The notes under the pieces: generated by a model | The model's database searches: none | Told to the model about the DNA's origin: nothing | What the model saw: only the letters and a program-made list of their open reading frames with translations | Program-made: the position numbers and the translations under genes | Source of the DNA: Phycicoccus sp. CSK15P-2 | GTDB lineage: Bacteria; Actinomycetota; Actinomycetes; Actinomycetales; Dermatophilaceae | Assembly (NCBI RefSeq): GCF_016888005.1 | Contig: NZ_JAFDVE010000021.1 | Location: 1 to 64,000, forward strand | DNA: 64,000 nucleotides | Direction of reading: 5' to 3' | In this document: one piece after another, positions 47,990-57,006 of the stretch | Numbering within the stretch: position 1 is the first letter of the stretch | Layout of the letters: the number at the start of each line of letters is the position of its first letter

Positions 47990-48020
47990 AACCTAGCGAT
48001 GCCGGACCGCCGACGGTCAA
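47990..48020 (-). promoter_or_regulatory. gluABCD-type operon promoter
   Basis: On the minus strand TTGACC (48015-48020), a 19-nt spacer and TAGGTT (47990-47995) precede ATG 47983 by 6 nt. The spacing predicts transcription starting at the start codon. No operator is evident. Confidence 0.7.
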
Positions 48021-48122
48021 CAAGGTGAGAACGAATGGGGGCGATCGTGACCGTTCCGAGACCAAGACGCTCGTGCTGCTCGCGCATGGCACCAGGGGTG
48101 CGGGCGGCGGCATGATGGCGCC

Positions 48123-49529
48123 ATGACCGTCTCCCCGGCCGCGGTCCGGGCGGCGCTCACGGACGCGGTGCCCGATGTCTACTGGATGGACCGTCCCGCG
48201 CTGCGCCCCGTCGCGCGGCCCGCGCTGACCGGCAGTGGCCTCCGTACGGACCTGGTGGTCGTCGGAGGCGGGTTCACCGGTCTGTGGGCCGCGGTCCAGG
48301 CGAAGGAGGACGACCCGTCCCGCGACGTCGTTCTGCTCGAGGCCGGCCGGTTCGGCATCGCGGCGTCCGGGCGCAACGGCGGTTTCGTCAGCCCGTCGCT
48401 CACCCACGGGCTGGCGCAGGGGGTGGCGTGCTGGCCGGACGAGATCGGGCGGCTCGAGCGGCTGGGCGCCGAGAACATGGCCGCGTTCATCGCCACACTG
48501 GAGCGCCACGGGGTGGATGCCGACCTCCACGTGCCGGGCGAGCTGACGACGGCGCTCACCGAGCACCAGGTGACCACGGTCCGCGAGCTGCACGACCTGC
48601 ACCGCGAGCACGGCGTTCCGGTAGCCCTGCTCGACGCCGAGGCCACCCGGGCGCTCGTCGACTCGCCCCGGTACCTCGCCGGGATGCTCGACCCGACCGT
48701 TGGGCTCGTCGACCCGGCCCGGCTCGTCTGGGGTCTCGCGGACGTCGCCGAGCGGCTCGGGGTGCGGCTGCACGAGGACACCGCCGTCACCGGGCTCGAC
48801 GTCGACGGGTCGGGGGTGCGGGTGTCCACCGAGTGGGGAGCCGTGACCGGGCGGCGCGTCGTCCTCGGCACCGGCGCCTTCCCCGGGCCGCTGCGGAGGC
48901 TGCGGTACTGGACGGTGCCGGTGTACGACCACGTCCTCATGTCCGAGCCGCTCAGCGCGACGCAGCTGGCCGAGGTCGGCTGGGAGGGGCGGGAGGGGAT
49001 CACCGACGCCGGCAACCAGTTCCACTACTACCGGCGCACCCTCGATGACCGGGTGCTGTTCGGCGGCTACGACGCGAGCTACCACTTCCCGGGGCGGATC
49101 GACCCGCGTTACGAGCAGTCGCCGTCGCACGACCTGCTGGCCCGGCACTTCCTCGAGATCTTCCCGCAGCTGGAGGGCATCCGGTTCACCCACCGTTGGG
49201 CCGGGGTCATCGACACCACGACGCGGTTCACCCCGGTGTTCGGGACGGCGCTCGGCGGGCGGGTGTCGTACGCCGTGGGCTACACGGGCCTCGGCGTGGC
49301 GTCGACGCGGTTCGGGGCGCGGGTCGCGCTCGACCTCGTGGACGGCCGGGACACCGAGGCGACGCGGCTGTCGATGGTGCGCCGCAAGCCGCTGCCCTTC
49401 CCGCCGGAGCCGGTGCGCGGTGCGGGTATCCGTCTGACCCGGGCGGCGCTGGCCGCCGAGGACCGCACGGGGCGTCGTGGCCCGTGGCTCAGGGCCCTGG
49501 ACCGGCTGGGTGTCGGCTTCGACAGCTGA
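48123..49529 (+). CDS. FAD-dependent oxidoreductase (DAO family)
   Basis: Encodes 468 aa. The dinucleotide fold is 'TDLVVVGGGFTGLWAAVQAKE' with 'VVLLEAGRFGIAASGRNGGFVSPS', the glycine-oxidase/PuuB-type pattern in which 'SGRNGG' contacts FAD. A C-terminal 'AVGYTGLGVASTRFGARVALDL' completes the FAD site. Such enzymes oxidise amines or amino acids (for example gamma-glutamylputrescine or sarcosine); the substrate is not determined. The divergent position next to a glutamate-type transporter hints at amino-acid use. CATGAT (48111-48116) lies 6 nt before ATG 48123. Confidence 0.88.
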   Translation: MTVSPAAVRAALTDAVPDVYWMDRPALRPVARPALTGSGLRTDLVVVGGGFTGLWAAVQAKEDDPSRDVVLLEAGRFGIAASGRNGGFVSPSLTHGLAQGVACWPDEIGRLERLGAENMAAFIATLERHGVDADLHVPGELTTALTEHQVTTVRELHDLHREHGVPVALLDAEATRALVDSPRYLAGMLDPTVGLVDPARLVWGLADVAERLGVRLHEDTAVTGLDVDGSGVRVSTEWGAVTGRRVVLGTGAFPGPLRRLRYWTVPVYDHVLMSEPLSATQLAEVGWEGREGITDAGNQFHYYRRTLDDRVLFGGYDASYHFPGRIDPRYEQSPSHDLLARHFLEIFPQLEGIRFTHRWAGVIDTTTRFTPVFGTALGGRVSYAVGYTGLGVASTRFGARVALDLVDGRDTEATRLSMVRRKPLPFPPEPVRGAGIRLTRAALAAEDRTGRRGPWLRALDRLGVGFDS

Positions 49530-49532
49530 GCG

Positions 49533-50276
49533 CTACGCGTCCGGGTCGGGTTCGCCGCCCAGGCGCTCGACGAGGGCGCGCAGCTCGGCGATCTGGTCCG
49601 ACAGCTCGTGGACGTCCCGCCGCGTCGCGGCCTCGGACTCCTCCTCGATGTCCTGGACGCGCTCGATGAGCCAGCTCGCGAACGTCGCCGTCACGACACC
49701 GAGCAGGGCGATGCCGGCGAGCATGAGTCCCACCGCGACGACCCGGCCCTCGACCGTGACCGGGTAGGTGTCGCCGTACCCGACCGTCGTGACGGTCACG
49801 GTCGCCCACCACAGGGCGTCGCCGACGTTCGCGATGGTGGCGTCGGGGGCGCCGCGTTCGGCGTCGAGCATGGCGAGCGCGGCGACGACGATGACCGTCA
49901 GGGTGCCGCCGACGACGTAGACGGCGACCCGCCCGCGCAGTGACCCGCCGGCCTTGCGGTTGAGGACCCCGAGCAGCGTGACCAGCCGCAGCAGCTGCAA
50001 CGGCCGGAGCAGGGGGAGCAGGACGACCGCGAGGTCCAGCAGGTTGCCGCGCACGAACGTCAGCCGCTGCTCGGCGAGGGCGAGCCGGACGCCGTAGTCG
50101 ACGATGAAGACGGCCCACGCCACGAGTGACGCCATCTCCAGGGCGAACACCGTCTGCTGCGACAGCGACGGCTGCAGGATGGGCCACGCGTAGGCCACGA
50201 GGAAGACGGCGGCGCCGATGGTCAGCGGCCACTCCGTGCGGCGTTCCCAGAGCTCGCGGCGGTGGTCGTTCTGCAT
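49533..50276 (-). CDS. Potassium channel family protein
   Basis: Encodes 247 aa. The selectivity filter is 'TVTTVGYGDTYP' after a pore helix 'GDALWWATV'. Hydrophobic segments before it suggest a six-helix voltage-sensor-like layout ('WPLTIGAAVFLVAYAWPIL', 'MASLVAWAVFIVDYGVRL', 'LLPLLRPLQLLRLVTLLGVL'), but only a few Arg residues occur in the S4 position. The last 45 residues form a probable coiled coil ('DVHELSDQIAELRALVERLGG'), likely for tetramer assembly. No RCK domain is present. It is convergent with the FAD oxidoreductase (3-nt gap). Confidence 0.9.
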   Translation of the reverse strand: MQNDHRRELWERRTEWPLTIGAAVFLVAYAWPILQPSLSQQTVFALEMASLVAWAVFIVDYGVRLALAEQRLTFVRGNLLDLAVVLLPLLRPLQLLRLVTLLGVLNRKAGGSLRGRVAVYVVGGTLTVIVVAALAMLDAERGAPDATIANVGDALWWATVTVTTVGYGDTYPVTVEGRVVAVGLMLAGIALLGVVTATFASWLIERVQDIEEESEAATRRDVHELSDQIAELRALVERLGGEPDPDA

Positions 50277-50310
50277 GCCGTCATGCTGTCACGGCACCGC
50301 GCGGCCGGGG

Positions 50311-50997
50311 TCAGGCGTCGAACGTCGCCCGGAGGGCCTCGGCGATCTGGTGGGGGCACCGCGCCGGGGCGGCGAAGGGCAGGTCGATGCGATGGGCCCC
50401 TCGAGCGTCGACCCACGAGACCTCGGCGCCCAGCTCGTCGACGGAGGTCAGCTCGGCCGCGGCGACCGCCTCGACGGGGATGGCCATCCGGCGCGCGACG
50501 AAGGCGCGGACCTCGGTGCCGTGGCACTCGCGCGAGTGAGCCACGAAGGCGTCGGCGACCGACGGAAGGTCGGGGGCCGTCTCGACCGCACCGTCGTACG
50601 CGGCCAGTGGGACCACGGCGCCCCTGGTGTCCGACTCACCGCTGTGGACGCTGACGAACAGGGGGACCAGGCGCACCTCCATCCTGGGGACCGGGAGGTG
50701 GAGATGGATGTCGGCGACGGCGAGACTGCCGGAGAGCCGGACCCAGGTGCCGGGAGGCCCGGCGACGTCACTGCGCACCTTGAGGACGGCTCCGGCTCCG
50801 GCGCGTGCCGCTCCGGCGAGTGCGGAGTCGATCGAGCAGTGGACGGTGGGCATTCCCTCGACGTCGGACAGGGCGAGAATGCCGTCGTCGTGCCCCGTGC
50901 GGTTCACGTCGTCGACGGCGAGTGTCGCCTCCATGGGGGTGCGGACAGCAGCTCGCGCCCAGCGGGCGAGCTCGTGCACGGTGCGTGTGGTAGCCAC
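50311..50997 (-). CDS. DUF2470 domain protein under an iron-type box
   Basis: Encodes 228 aa. The N-terminal half resembles a pyridoxamine-oxidase-like split barrel ('MPTVHCSIDSALAGAAR', 'WVRLSGSLAVADIHL'). The C-terminal half ('VSWVDARGAHRIDLPFAAPARC') fits DUF2470, a domain found at the end of HugZ-type heme-degrading proteins. Together this suggests a heme-utilisation protein, but no heme-ligand motif can be assigned. GTG 50997 has AAGGAG 7 nt upstream. The DtxR/IdeR-like box at 51012-51029 implies induction by iron shortage. Confidence 0.72.
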   Translation of the reverse strand: MATTRTVHELARWARAAVRTPMEATLAVDDVNRTGHDDGILALSDVEGMPTVHCSIDSALAGAARAGAGAVLKVRSDVAGPPGTWVRLSGSLAVADIHLHLPVPRMEVRLVPLFVSVHSGESDTRGAVVPLAAYDGAVETAPDLPSVADAFVAHSRECHGTEVRAFVARRMAIPVEAVAAAELTSVDELGAEVSWVDARGAHRIDLPFAAPARCPHQIAEALRATFDA

Positions 50998-51011
50998 GGA
51001 CTGCTCCTTGG

Positions 51012-51040
51012 TTAGGTCATCCTAACTAAGGATAACCTTA
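51012..51040 (-). promoter_or_regulatory. IdeR/DtxR-type iron box upstream of DUF2470 gene
   Basis: TTAGGTCATCCTAACTAA (51012-51029) matches 13 of 19 positions of the consensus TTAGGTTAGGCTAACCTAA when aligned end to end. It overlaps a second inverted repeat TAAGG-ATAA-CCTTA (51027-51040). The AT-rich cluster is 15 nt upstream of the GTG start on the minus strand, where it would cover the promoter. Iron-loaded DtxR/IdeR binding is the likely regulation. Confidence 0.78.
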
Positions 51041-51149
51041 CCTGACGATCGGGAGTCCACGCAGACGGCCCGGGCCAGCGGTGGCACGCGCGCTCGGCTC
51101 CGTTCTCCCACTCGTCAAAGTCATGAGATGCCAAGAAAATGTCAAAATA

Positions 51150-51288
51150 TTGCACTCTGCTGTTGTCTGCTTGCTATGCCCGCGCGTAGCGTCCTCGGTC
51201 AGGTGGACAGTCGTCCACCAGGTCACGACGGCGTGGCACCATTCGGGTCGGTGCACCGCATGAACAAGGGACAGGGTGGTACACCACG
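51150..51288 (+). promoter_or_regulatory. Promoter and 5' leader of the GH87-like gene
   Basis: The stretch around 51121-51180 is AT-richer than its surroundings. A promoter TTGTCT (51163-51168), 18 nt, TAGCGT (51187-51192) is the best candidate; TTGCAC (51150-51155) with TATGCC is an alternative. The leader of about 90 nt contains a perfect inverted repeat GGTGGAC-AGTC-GTCCACC (51202-51219), an operator or hairpin candidate just past the predicted start. Confidence 0.55.
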
Positions 51289-54200
51289 ATGGAGACACGA
51301 CGTCGACGGGTCCGGCCGCTCGGTGCAGCGATCGCGGTCGTGACCGCGCTGCTGGTGACCTCGGGGGTGTCCTTCGGTGCGGCGGCGTCCGCCGCACCGG
51401 TCGACCTGGCTGCTGGACGTGCCACCGGAGAGTCCAGCCACGCGGACGTGTACCCGTCCTCGAACATCACCGACGGGGACCGCGCGACCTACTGGGAGAG
51501 CGCGAACAGGTCGTTCCCGCAGTGGGTTCAGGTGGACCTCGGCCGGAGCGCGACCGTGCAGAGCCTGCGCCTGCAGCTGCCGGCCGGATGGGAGGCGCGG
51601 AGCCAGACCATCGCGGTGTCGGCCGGTGCCGGCGGGTCCGCACTCTCCACCGTGAAGGCGGCTGCCGACTACACCTTCGCTCCGGTGTCCGGCAACACCG
51701 TCGAGATCGACGTCCCGGATCTCGACGCCCGGGTCGTCCGCCTGACCTTCACCGCCAACACCGTGTGGCCGGCGGGTCAGCTCTCCGAGCTGCAGGTGCT
51801 GGGCACGGAGGATGCGTCCCCGACCCCCTCGCCCACACCGTCGGGCGGGTCGGTCGTCGAGCTGGCACGGGGCAAGAGCATCAGTGCGTCGTCGACTCAG
51901 CAGACCTATGTCGCCGCACACGCCAACGACGGTAACCGGACGACCTACTGGGAGGGCGCCGCCGGGCAGTACCCGTCGACCCTCACCGTGGCTCTCGGCG
52001 CCCCGGCATCGCTCGACCGCCTCACCATCGCTCTCAACCCGGACCAGGCATGGTCGCCTCGGGCCCAGACCCTGTCGGTCCTCGGGCGAACGAGCGGCTC
52101 CACAGAGTTGCGGACGCTCACAGCCGGAGACACCTACTCCTTCGACCCGTCCACCGGCAACACGGTGACGATCCCGGTCAGCGGTGCGGACATCTCGGAG
52201 GTCCGGCTCCGCTTCACCGCGAACACCGGGGCAGGCAACGGGCAGGTCGCGGAGCTCGAGGTGTGGGGCACCCCGGCCCCGACGCCGGACCTCACGGTCT
52301 CGTCGGTCACGTCGTCCCCGGAGAGCCCGACCGAGTCGAGTGAGCTGACGCTGTCCGCGACCGTGGAGAACGTCGGTACCGCGGGATCGTCGCCGAGCTC
52401 GGTGCGCTTCTCCGTCGACGACGCCGATGTCGACACCACCGCGGTTCCTGCGCTGGAGCCTGGTGGTTCCGCCACCGTGAGCGTGTCCGCACCGGCGCAG
52501 CCTGCCGGTAGTCACACCGTCACCGCCATGGTCGACCCGGACGAGGAGGAGGCCGAGCTCGACGAGTCGAACAACACCGGTAGCGCCCCGGTCGCGGTCG
52601 CCGAGACCCCCAGCGCGGACCTCGTGCCGGTCCTGACGTTCTCGCCCCAGGCGCCTCGAGCCGGCCAGACAGTGACCTTCTCGGTGGCGGTCCGCAACGT
52701 CGGCTCCCGGGCGACGTCCTCGGATCCGCACGCCGTCACCGTGCGGATCGCGGGTGGCTCGGGCTCCGACAGGACCCTGACCGGGTCGGTCGCCGGGGCG
52801 ATCGCTCCGGGCGCGACGAGCCCGGCCGTCGACGTCGGCTCGTGGAGGGCTGCTGACGGCAGCTGGTCCGTGACGACGACGGTGGCCGACGACGACAACG
52901 AGATCGCCGCCCGGCGGGGCAACAACACCGGGACCACTCCGCTGCTCGTGGGTCGCGGCGCCAGCGTGCCGTGGACCGAGCTCGAGGCAGAGGACGGCAC
53001 CGCCGGTGGGGGTGCGACCGTCGTCGGCCCCAACCGCACCGTGGGGGACCTCGCCGGAGAGGCGTCCGGCCGACGGGCGGTGGTCCTCGACGCAACGGGG
53101 GAGTACGTGGAGTGGACGACCCCGGTGGCGACCAACACCCTCGTGGCCCGGTTCGCCATGCCGGACGCTCCGGGCGGCGGTGGTATCGACTCGTCGATCA
53201 ACCTCTACGTCGACGGCCGGTTCGTACGCTCCATCCCGTTGACCAGCCGGTACGCCTGGGTCTACGGGAACGAGACCAACCCGGGCAACACCCCGGTGGA
53301 GAACCAGCAGCGGCACATCTACGACGAGGCGAACGTGCTCCTGGACTCCACGGTGCCCGCCGGAGCCCGGATCAGGCTGCAGAAGGACCAGGCGAACTCC
53401 GCGGCCTACTACTCGCTGGACTTCGTCGACCTCGAGGAGGTCGCCCCGGTCGCGAACCCCGACCCCACGAGGTACGTCGAGCCTCGCGGCAGGGACCAGC
53501 AGGCCATCCAGGCCGCCATCGACACGGTCATCCAGGACCCCGGCAAGGCCGGTGTCTACCTCCCGGCGGGCACCTACACGATGGGGAACAAGGCCCAGGT
53601 TTACGGACGCGCGATGACGATCACCGGGGCCGGGCCGTGGTACACGCGGATCACCGCTGCGCCGGGCAGCTCGAACACCGACATCGGCTTCAACGGGCAG
53701 TCGGGAGCGAGCGGGTCGACGTTCTCCCAGATGGGGTTCTTCGGCAACTACGTACAGCGCATCGACGGGCCGGGCAAGGCGTTCGACCTCACCAACGTCT
53801 CGGACATGACGATCTCGGACGTCTGGGTGGAGCACATGGTGTGCATGTTCTGGGCGTCGAACATCGACGACTCGACGGTGACCGACTCACGCATCCGCAA
53901 CACCTGGGCCGACGGCATCAACATGACCAACGGCAGCTCCGGCAACACGATCCGGAACATCGAGGCGCGGACCACGGGTGACGACTCGTTCGCCATGTTC
54001 GCAGCCACCGACAACGGGGGCTCGGGCCAGTCCGGCAACGTGTTCGAGAACCTCACGTCACGCCTGACCTGGCGCGCCGCGGGGCTGGCGGTGTACGGCG
54101 GGTCGGACAACACCGTGCGCAACATGCGGATCGCCGACACCCTGGTCTACTCAGGGGTGACGATCTCCTCGCTCGACTTCGGCATCCCGATGGAGGGCTT

Positions 54201-54624
54201 CAGCGGCACCACGATCTTCGACGGCATCACCATCGAACGGTCGGGCGGCCACTTCTGGGGCTCGCAGACCTTCCCCGGCATGTGGCTGTTCTCGGCGCAG
54301 AAGACGTTCACGGGCATCCGGGTGCGCAACGTCGACATCGTCGACCCCACCTACTCGGGGATCATGTTCCAGACCAACTACTCCGGCGGGTCGGCGCAGC
54401 AGCCCATCCGGGACACGACCTTCGAGAACGTCACGATCACCGGGGCGCACAAGAGCGGCGACGCGTTCGACGCGAAGTCCGGTTTCGGCATCTGGGCGAA
54501 CGAGATGCCCGAGCAGGGCCAAGGCCCTGCGGTCGGCTCGGCGACCTTCACGAACCTGGAGCTCTCCGACAACGCGCAGGACATCCGCAACACGACCTCG
54601 ACGTTCACCATCACCGTGAACTGA
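51289..54624 (+). CDS. Secreted multidomain alpha-1,3-glucanase-like (GH87) protein
   Basis: Encodes 1111 aa. A signal peptide (about 1-36, ending 'AAASAAP') is followed by two discoidin-like F5/8 type C domains (about 36-165, 185-325), each with 'DGDRATYWE' or 'DGNRTTYWE' motifs. Two CARDB domains follow (about 330-430, 440-550), then a CBM35/6-like module ('ELEAEDGTAGG', about 560-720). The right-handed beta-helix from about 725 has 'VYLPAGTYTMG' and Asp-Asp in 'TTGDDSFAMFA' near 895. This architecture and helix match GH87 mutanases/mycodextranases. The likely substrate is alpha-1,3-glucan of fungi or biofilms; catalytic residues are inferred. Confidence 0.8.
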   Translation: METRRRRVRPLGAAIAVVTALLVTSGVSFGAAASAAPVDLAAGRATGESSHADVYPSSNITDGDRATYWESANRSFPQWVQVDLGRSATVQSLRLQLPAGWEARSQTIAVSAGAGGSALSTVKAAADYTFAPVSGNTVEIDVPDLDARVVRLTFTANTVWPAGQLSELQVLGTEDASPTPSPTPSGGSVVELARGKSISASSTQQTYVAAHANDGNRTTYWEGAAGQYPSTLTVALGAPASLDRLTIALNPDQAWSPRAQTLSVLGRTSGSTELRTLTAGDTYSFDPSTGNTVTIPVSGADISEVRLRFTANTGAGNGQVAELEVWGTPAPTPDLTVSSVTSSPESPTESSELTLSATVENVGTAGSSPSSVRFSVDDADVDTTAVPALEPGGSATVSVSAPAQPAGSHTVTAMVDPDEEEAELDESNNTGSAPVAVAETPSADLVPVLTFSPQAPRAGQTVTFSVAVRNVGSRATSSDPHAVTVRIAGGSGSDRTLTGSVAGAIAPGATSPAVDVGSWRAADGSWSVTTTVADDDNEIAARRGNNTGTTPLLVGRGASVPWTELEAEDGTAGGGATVVGPNRTVGDLAGEASGRRAVVLDATGEYVEWTTPVATNTLVARFAMPDAPGGGGIDSSINLYVDGRFVRSIPLTSRYAWVYGNETNPGNTPVENQQRHIYDEANVLLDSTVPAGARIRLQKDQANSAAYYSLDFVDLEEVAPVANPDPTRYVEPRGRDQQAIQAAIDTVIQDPGKAGVYLPAGTYTMGNKAQVYGRAMTITGAGPWYTRITAAPGSSNTDIGFNGQSGASGSTFSQMGFFGNYVQRIDGPGKAFDLTNVSDMTISDVWVEHMVCMFWASNIDDSTVTDSRIRNTWADGINMTNGSSGNTIRNIEARTTGDDSFAMFAATDNGGSGQSGNVFENLTSRLTWRAAGLAVYGGSDNTVRNMRIADTLVYSGVTISSLDFGIPMEGFSGTTIFDGITIERSGGHFWGSQTFPGMWLFSAQKTFTGIRVRNVDIVDPTYSGIMFQTNYSGGSAQQPIRDTTFENVTITGAHKSGDAFDAKSGFGIWANEMPEQGQGPAVGSATFTNLELSDNAQDIRNTTSTFTITVN

Positions 54625-54637
54625 AGCGGGCTGTGGG

Positions 54638-54711
54638 TGGGGCGTGTCGGGCTTGAACCGACGACCGGCGGATTATGAGTCCGCTGCTCTGACCGACTGA
54701 GCTAACGCCCC
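54638..54711 (-). tRNA. tRNA with CAT anticodon (tRNA-Met elongator or Ile2)
   Basis: A 74-nt cloverleaf on the minus strand: acceptor GGGGCGT (54705-54711) pairs with ACGCCCC (54639-54645), discriminator A, and no encoded CCA. The anticodon loop has CAT (54675-54677). It lacks the initiator features, so it is elongator Met or the lysidine-modified Ile2; sequence alone does not decide. A -10-like TAGGCT (54739-54744, minus) is upstream. It is convergent with the GH87-like gene. Confidence 0.93.
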
Positions 54712-54998
54712 TCGCGCGGCGGGTGCCGCGGCTCGGTGAGCCTATCGTCGGCCAGCCCGGCGCCGGCCGGAGCATCGGACAGGCAACACCCGACGCGACG
54801 GGGACCGGGGGAGGTGTCGACCAGGATCGAGGCGGGACGGGACCGAGACCGCCCGTCGCGAGGGGGTTTATGCCTGTCGGAGCGGACGTTGCGGCCGGCG
54901 CCGGGAGGTCACAGGGTCGCCCGACGACCGCGACAGGTCCGGCACAGACCACCGGCCGACCGTGGTGTCAGCAGGTCCCCGACGACGAAGGAGCTCTC
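54712..54998. other. Intergenic region between tRNA and secreted Gly-rich protein
   Basis: 287 nt without a recognisable gene. The left end holds the tRNA promoter (TAGGCT, minus, 54739-54744). The right end holds the ribosome site GAAGGAG for the next gene. The middle is GC-rich sequence in which I see nothing specific. Confidence 0.55.
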
Positions 54999-55574
54999 AT
55001 GGACCGCAACACCAAGACCATGGCCATCGGCGGTGTCGGCATCGCCGCCGCCGTCGCCCTCGGCCTGACCGGCGCCGCGCTCGCCAACGCCGACGACACC
55101 TCCCGCACGGCCGCGTCCTCCTCGGCGAGCGCCGGCTCGGGCGCGCAGGCCAACGGCAGCGGCAGCACCGACACCCTCCCGGAGGGCGGTGAGCCCGGCG
55201 GGAGCGGCACGAGCGGTGGCCCGCAGGGCCAGGGCGGCGGCCCCGGGATGGACGGCGGCGGCACCCTGACCGCCGACGCCGCGAGCAAGGCGGTCGAGGC
55301 GGCCCAGGGCGAGCTCGACGGCGGTACCGTCACCGGCGTCCGCGCCATGTCCGACGGCACCTACGAGGTGACCGTCACGAACGACTCCGGCCGTGTCGAC
55401 GTCCTCGTCAGCGCCGACTTCGAGGTCACCGGCACCGAGGAGCACGGCCAGGGCGGCCCCGGCGGGACGCGTGGCGGCGACGGCGGGCCCGGAGGGCAGC
55501 AGGGGCAGTCGAGCGACCCGAGCGACGCCAACGGCACGGGCAGCACGACGGGAGCGACGACCTCGACGGTCTGA
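54999..55574 (+). CDS. Secreted/anchored Gly-Ser-rich protein with PepSY-like core
   Basis: Encodes 191 aa. An N-terminal hydrophobic helix ('MAIGGVGIAAAVALGLTGAALA') acts as signal or anchor. Low-complexity Gly/Ser/Gln segments flank a core of about 60 aa ('LTADAASKAVEAAQGELDGG', 'VRAMSDGTYEVTVTNDSG', 'VDVLVSADFEVTGTEEHG') that resembles a PepSY domain, a family often found as secreted inhibitor or metal-related modules. Function is unknown. ATG 54999 is set by GGAG 8 nt upstream. Confidence 0.75.
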   Translation: MDRNTKTMAIGGVGIAAAVALGLTGAALANADDTSRTAASSSASAGSGAQANGSGSTDTLPEGGEPGGSGTSGGPQGQGGGPGMDGGGTLTADAASKAVEAAQGELDGGTVTGVRAMSDGTYEVTVTNDSGRVDVLVSADFEVTGTEEHGQGGPGGTRGGDGGPGGQQGQSSDPSDANGTGSTTGATTSTV

Positions 55575-55781
55575 CCCGGACGCCCTCCCGTCCTCCACAC
55601 CCGCACCGGGACCACGTGATTCGTGGGATTCCTGGTGCGGGTGCGGTGTGTGGTGCACAATGGCCGTGACAACCGGTTCGTCCACGACGGGCCCGTACAG
55701 CTGAAGCACCGGCAGCACGCACCGGTCTCGCACGCGCGACGGCGTTGGGGAAGACGTCCACCGCACGTGAAGGAGACCAGG

Positions 55782-56297
55782 ATGTCTGTCGCGATGCCGC
55801 GCACCGCAACCAGGGGAGTGGTCTACGTCCACTCGACCCCCAAGGCGTTGTGCCCGCATGTGGTCTGGGCGATCGAGGGAGTCCTCGGCGCCCGCGTCAG
55901 CGTGCACTGGACCGACCAGCCCGCAGCCCCCGGCATGGTGCGCGCCGAGCTCAGCTGGGCCGGCGAGTCCGGCACGGGCGCCCTGCTCGCCAGCGCTCTG
56001 CGGGGCTGGGACCACCTGCGCTACGAGGTCACCGAGGAGCCGAGCCCCGGCTGCGACGGCTCGCGCTGGTCGCACACGCCCCGGCTCGGCATCCACCACA
56101 CCTGGACCTCCGCCAACGGCGACGCGGTCGTCAACGAGGACCGCCTCCGCGAGGTCGTCGCGCTCGCCCAGGGCAGCCCGGACGCCATGGCCGAGATGCT
56201 CGAGGAGCTGCTCGGGGCCGAGTGGGACGAGGAGCTCGAGCCGTTCCGCTACGCCGGCGAGGGCGCGCCGGTGCGCTGGCTGCACAAGGTCGGCTGA
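55782..56297 (+). CDS. DUF3145 family protein
   Basis: Encodes 171 aa, the normal size. The sequence is characteristic: 'TRGVVYVHSTPKALCPHVVWAIEG', 'VHWTDQPAAPGMVRAELSW', 'WDHLRYEVTEEPS' and 'EEELGAEWDEELEPFRYAGEG'-like C-terminus. The family is confined to actinobacteria and commonly lies near fabF; its function is not known. ATG 55782 is chosen by the ribosome site GAAGGAGACCAGG directly upstream. Here a YcxB-like gene separates it from fabF. Confidence 0.88.
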   Translation: MSVAMPRTATRGVVYVHSTPKALCPHVVWAIEGVLGARVSVHWTDQPAAPGMVRAELSWAGESGTGALLASALRGWDHLRYEVTEEPSPGCDGSRWSHTPRLGIHHTWTSANGDAVVNEDRLREVVALAQGSPDAMAEMLEELLGAEWDEELEPFRYAGEGAPVRWLHKVG

Positions 56298-56357
56298 CCG
56301 ACAGAACGGCTCCGCGGGCGCAGGGTGGCCGCGGCACGAGGCGGGAGACCGGGCCGG

Positions 56358-56951
56358 CTACCGGAGCCGTTCCACGAAGCGGGTGCCCAGGGTGTCCCGC
56401 AGGAGGGCGAGCCCGTCAGCCCCGAGGAGCTCGATGGGGACCGCCCACGCCCGTTCTGCCCCGGCCTGGTCGAGGAGCAACACGCCGCGGACGTAGCGGG
56501 CCCGCGTGACGGTGGCGGGGTCGACGACGACCTCGTGAGACGGCAGGACGAACGTGAACCGCTCGGGGGTGTACTCCGCCGACACGAGCGTGCCCACCGA
56601 GCAGCGGAGCTCGACCTGCTGGCGCATATCGCGACGCAGCGTCCGCTTCGCGTGCCAGAGGTCGAAGCCCGTCAGGAGTGCAAAAACGCCGAGGAACGCC
56701 GTCGTGCCGCGGACCGTCCCCGCGAGGCCGTCGGTGCGTCCCAGGGCATGGAGGACGACCACGAGGGCGAGGAACACCGCGGCGACGAGCACGTGGTGCA
56801 CCGTGAACCGCCGCCAGTACCCCGGCGCGCCCTCGATGTCCTCGACGAGGACGGACGACTCCCGGGCGATGACCTCACGGGTGCTCACGTACGACGCCGA
56901 GGCCCGCCGCTCCGCGACGCCGCCGACACCGTCGTTCGTCCCGTCCTGCAC
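56358..56951 (-). CDS. Membrane protein with YcxB-like domain
   Basis: Encodes 197 aa. Two transmembrane helices ('FTVHHVLVAAVFLALVVVLHAL' and 'GTVRGTTAFLGVFALLTGFDLW') form a hairpin. The C-terminal 'SAEYTPERFTFVLPSHEVVVD' and 'GVLLLDQAGAERAWAVPIELLG' resemble the YcxB-like PH-type domain. No function is known. GTG 56951 is selected because TACCCT (56958-56963, minus) is 6 nt before it. It is convergent with DUF3145, and its promoter lies 55 nt from the fabF stop. Confidence 0.75.
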   Translation of the reverse strand: MQDGTNDGVGGVAERRASASYVSTREVIARESSVLVEDIEGAPGYWRRFTVHHVLVAAVFLALVVVLHALGRTDGLAGTVRGTTAFLGVFALLTGFDLWHAKRTLRRDMRQQVELRCSVGTLVSAEYTPERFTFVLPSHEVVVDPATVTRARYVRGVLLLDQAGAERAWAVPIELLGADGLALLRDTLGTRFVERLR

Positions 56952-57006
56952 GGCGACAGGGTAACGGCGGCCCGGGCCGCCCGTGCGGCTTCGGCCCGAT
57001 GCGGGC

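Noticed and set aside
51261-51343. Small frame starting at ATG 51261 ahead of the GH87-like gene
   Set aside because: It overlaps the glucanase signal peptide out of frame and is Arg/Ser-rich; no evidence for translation.
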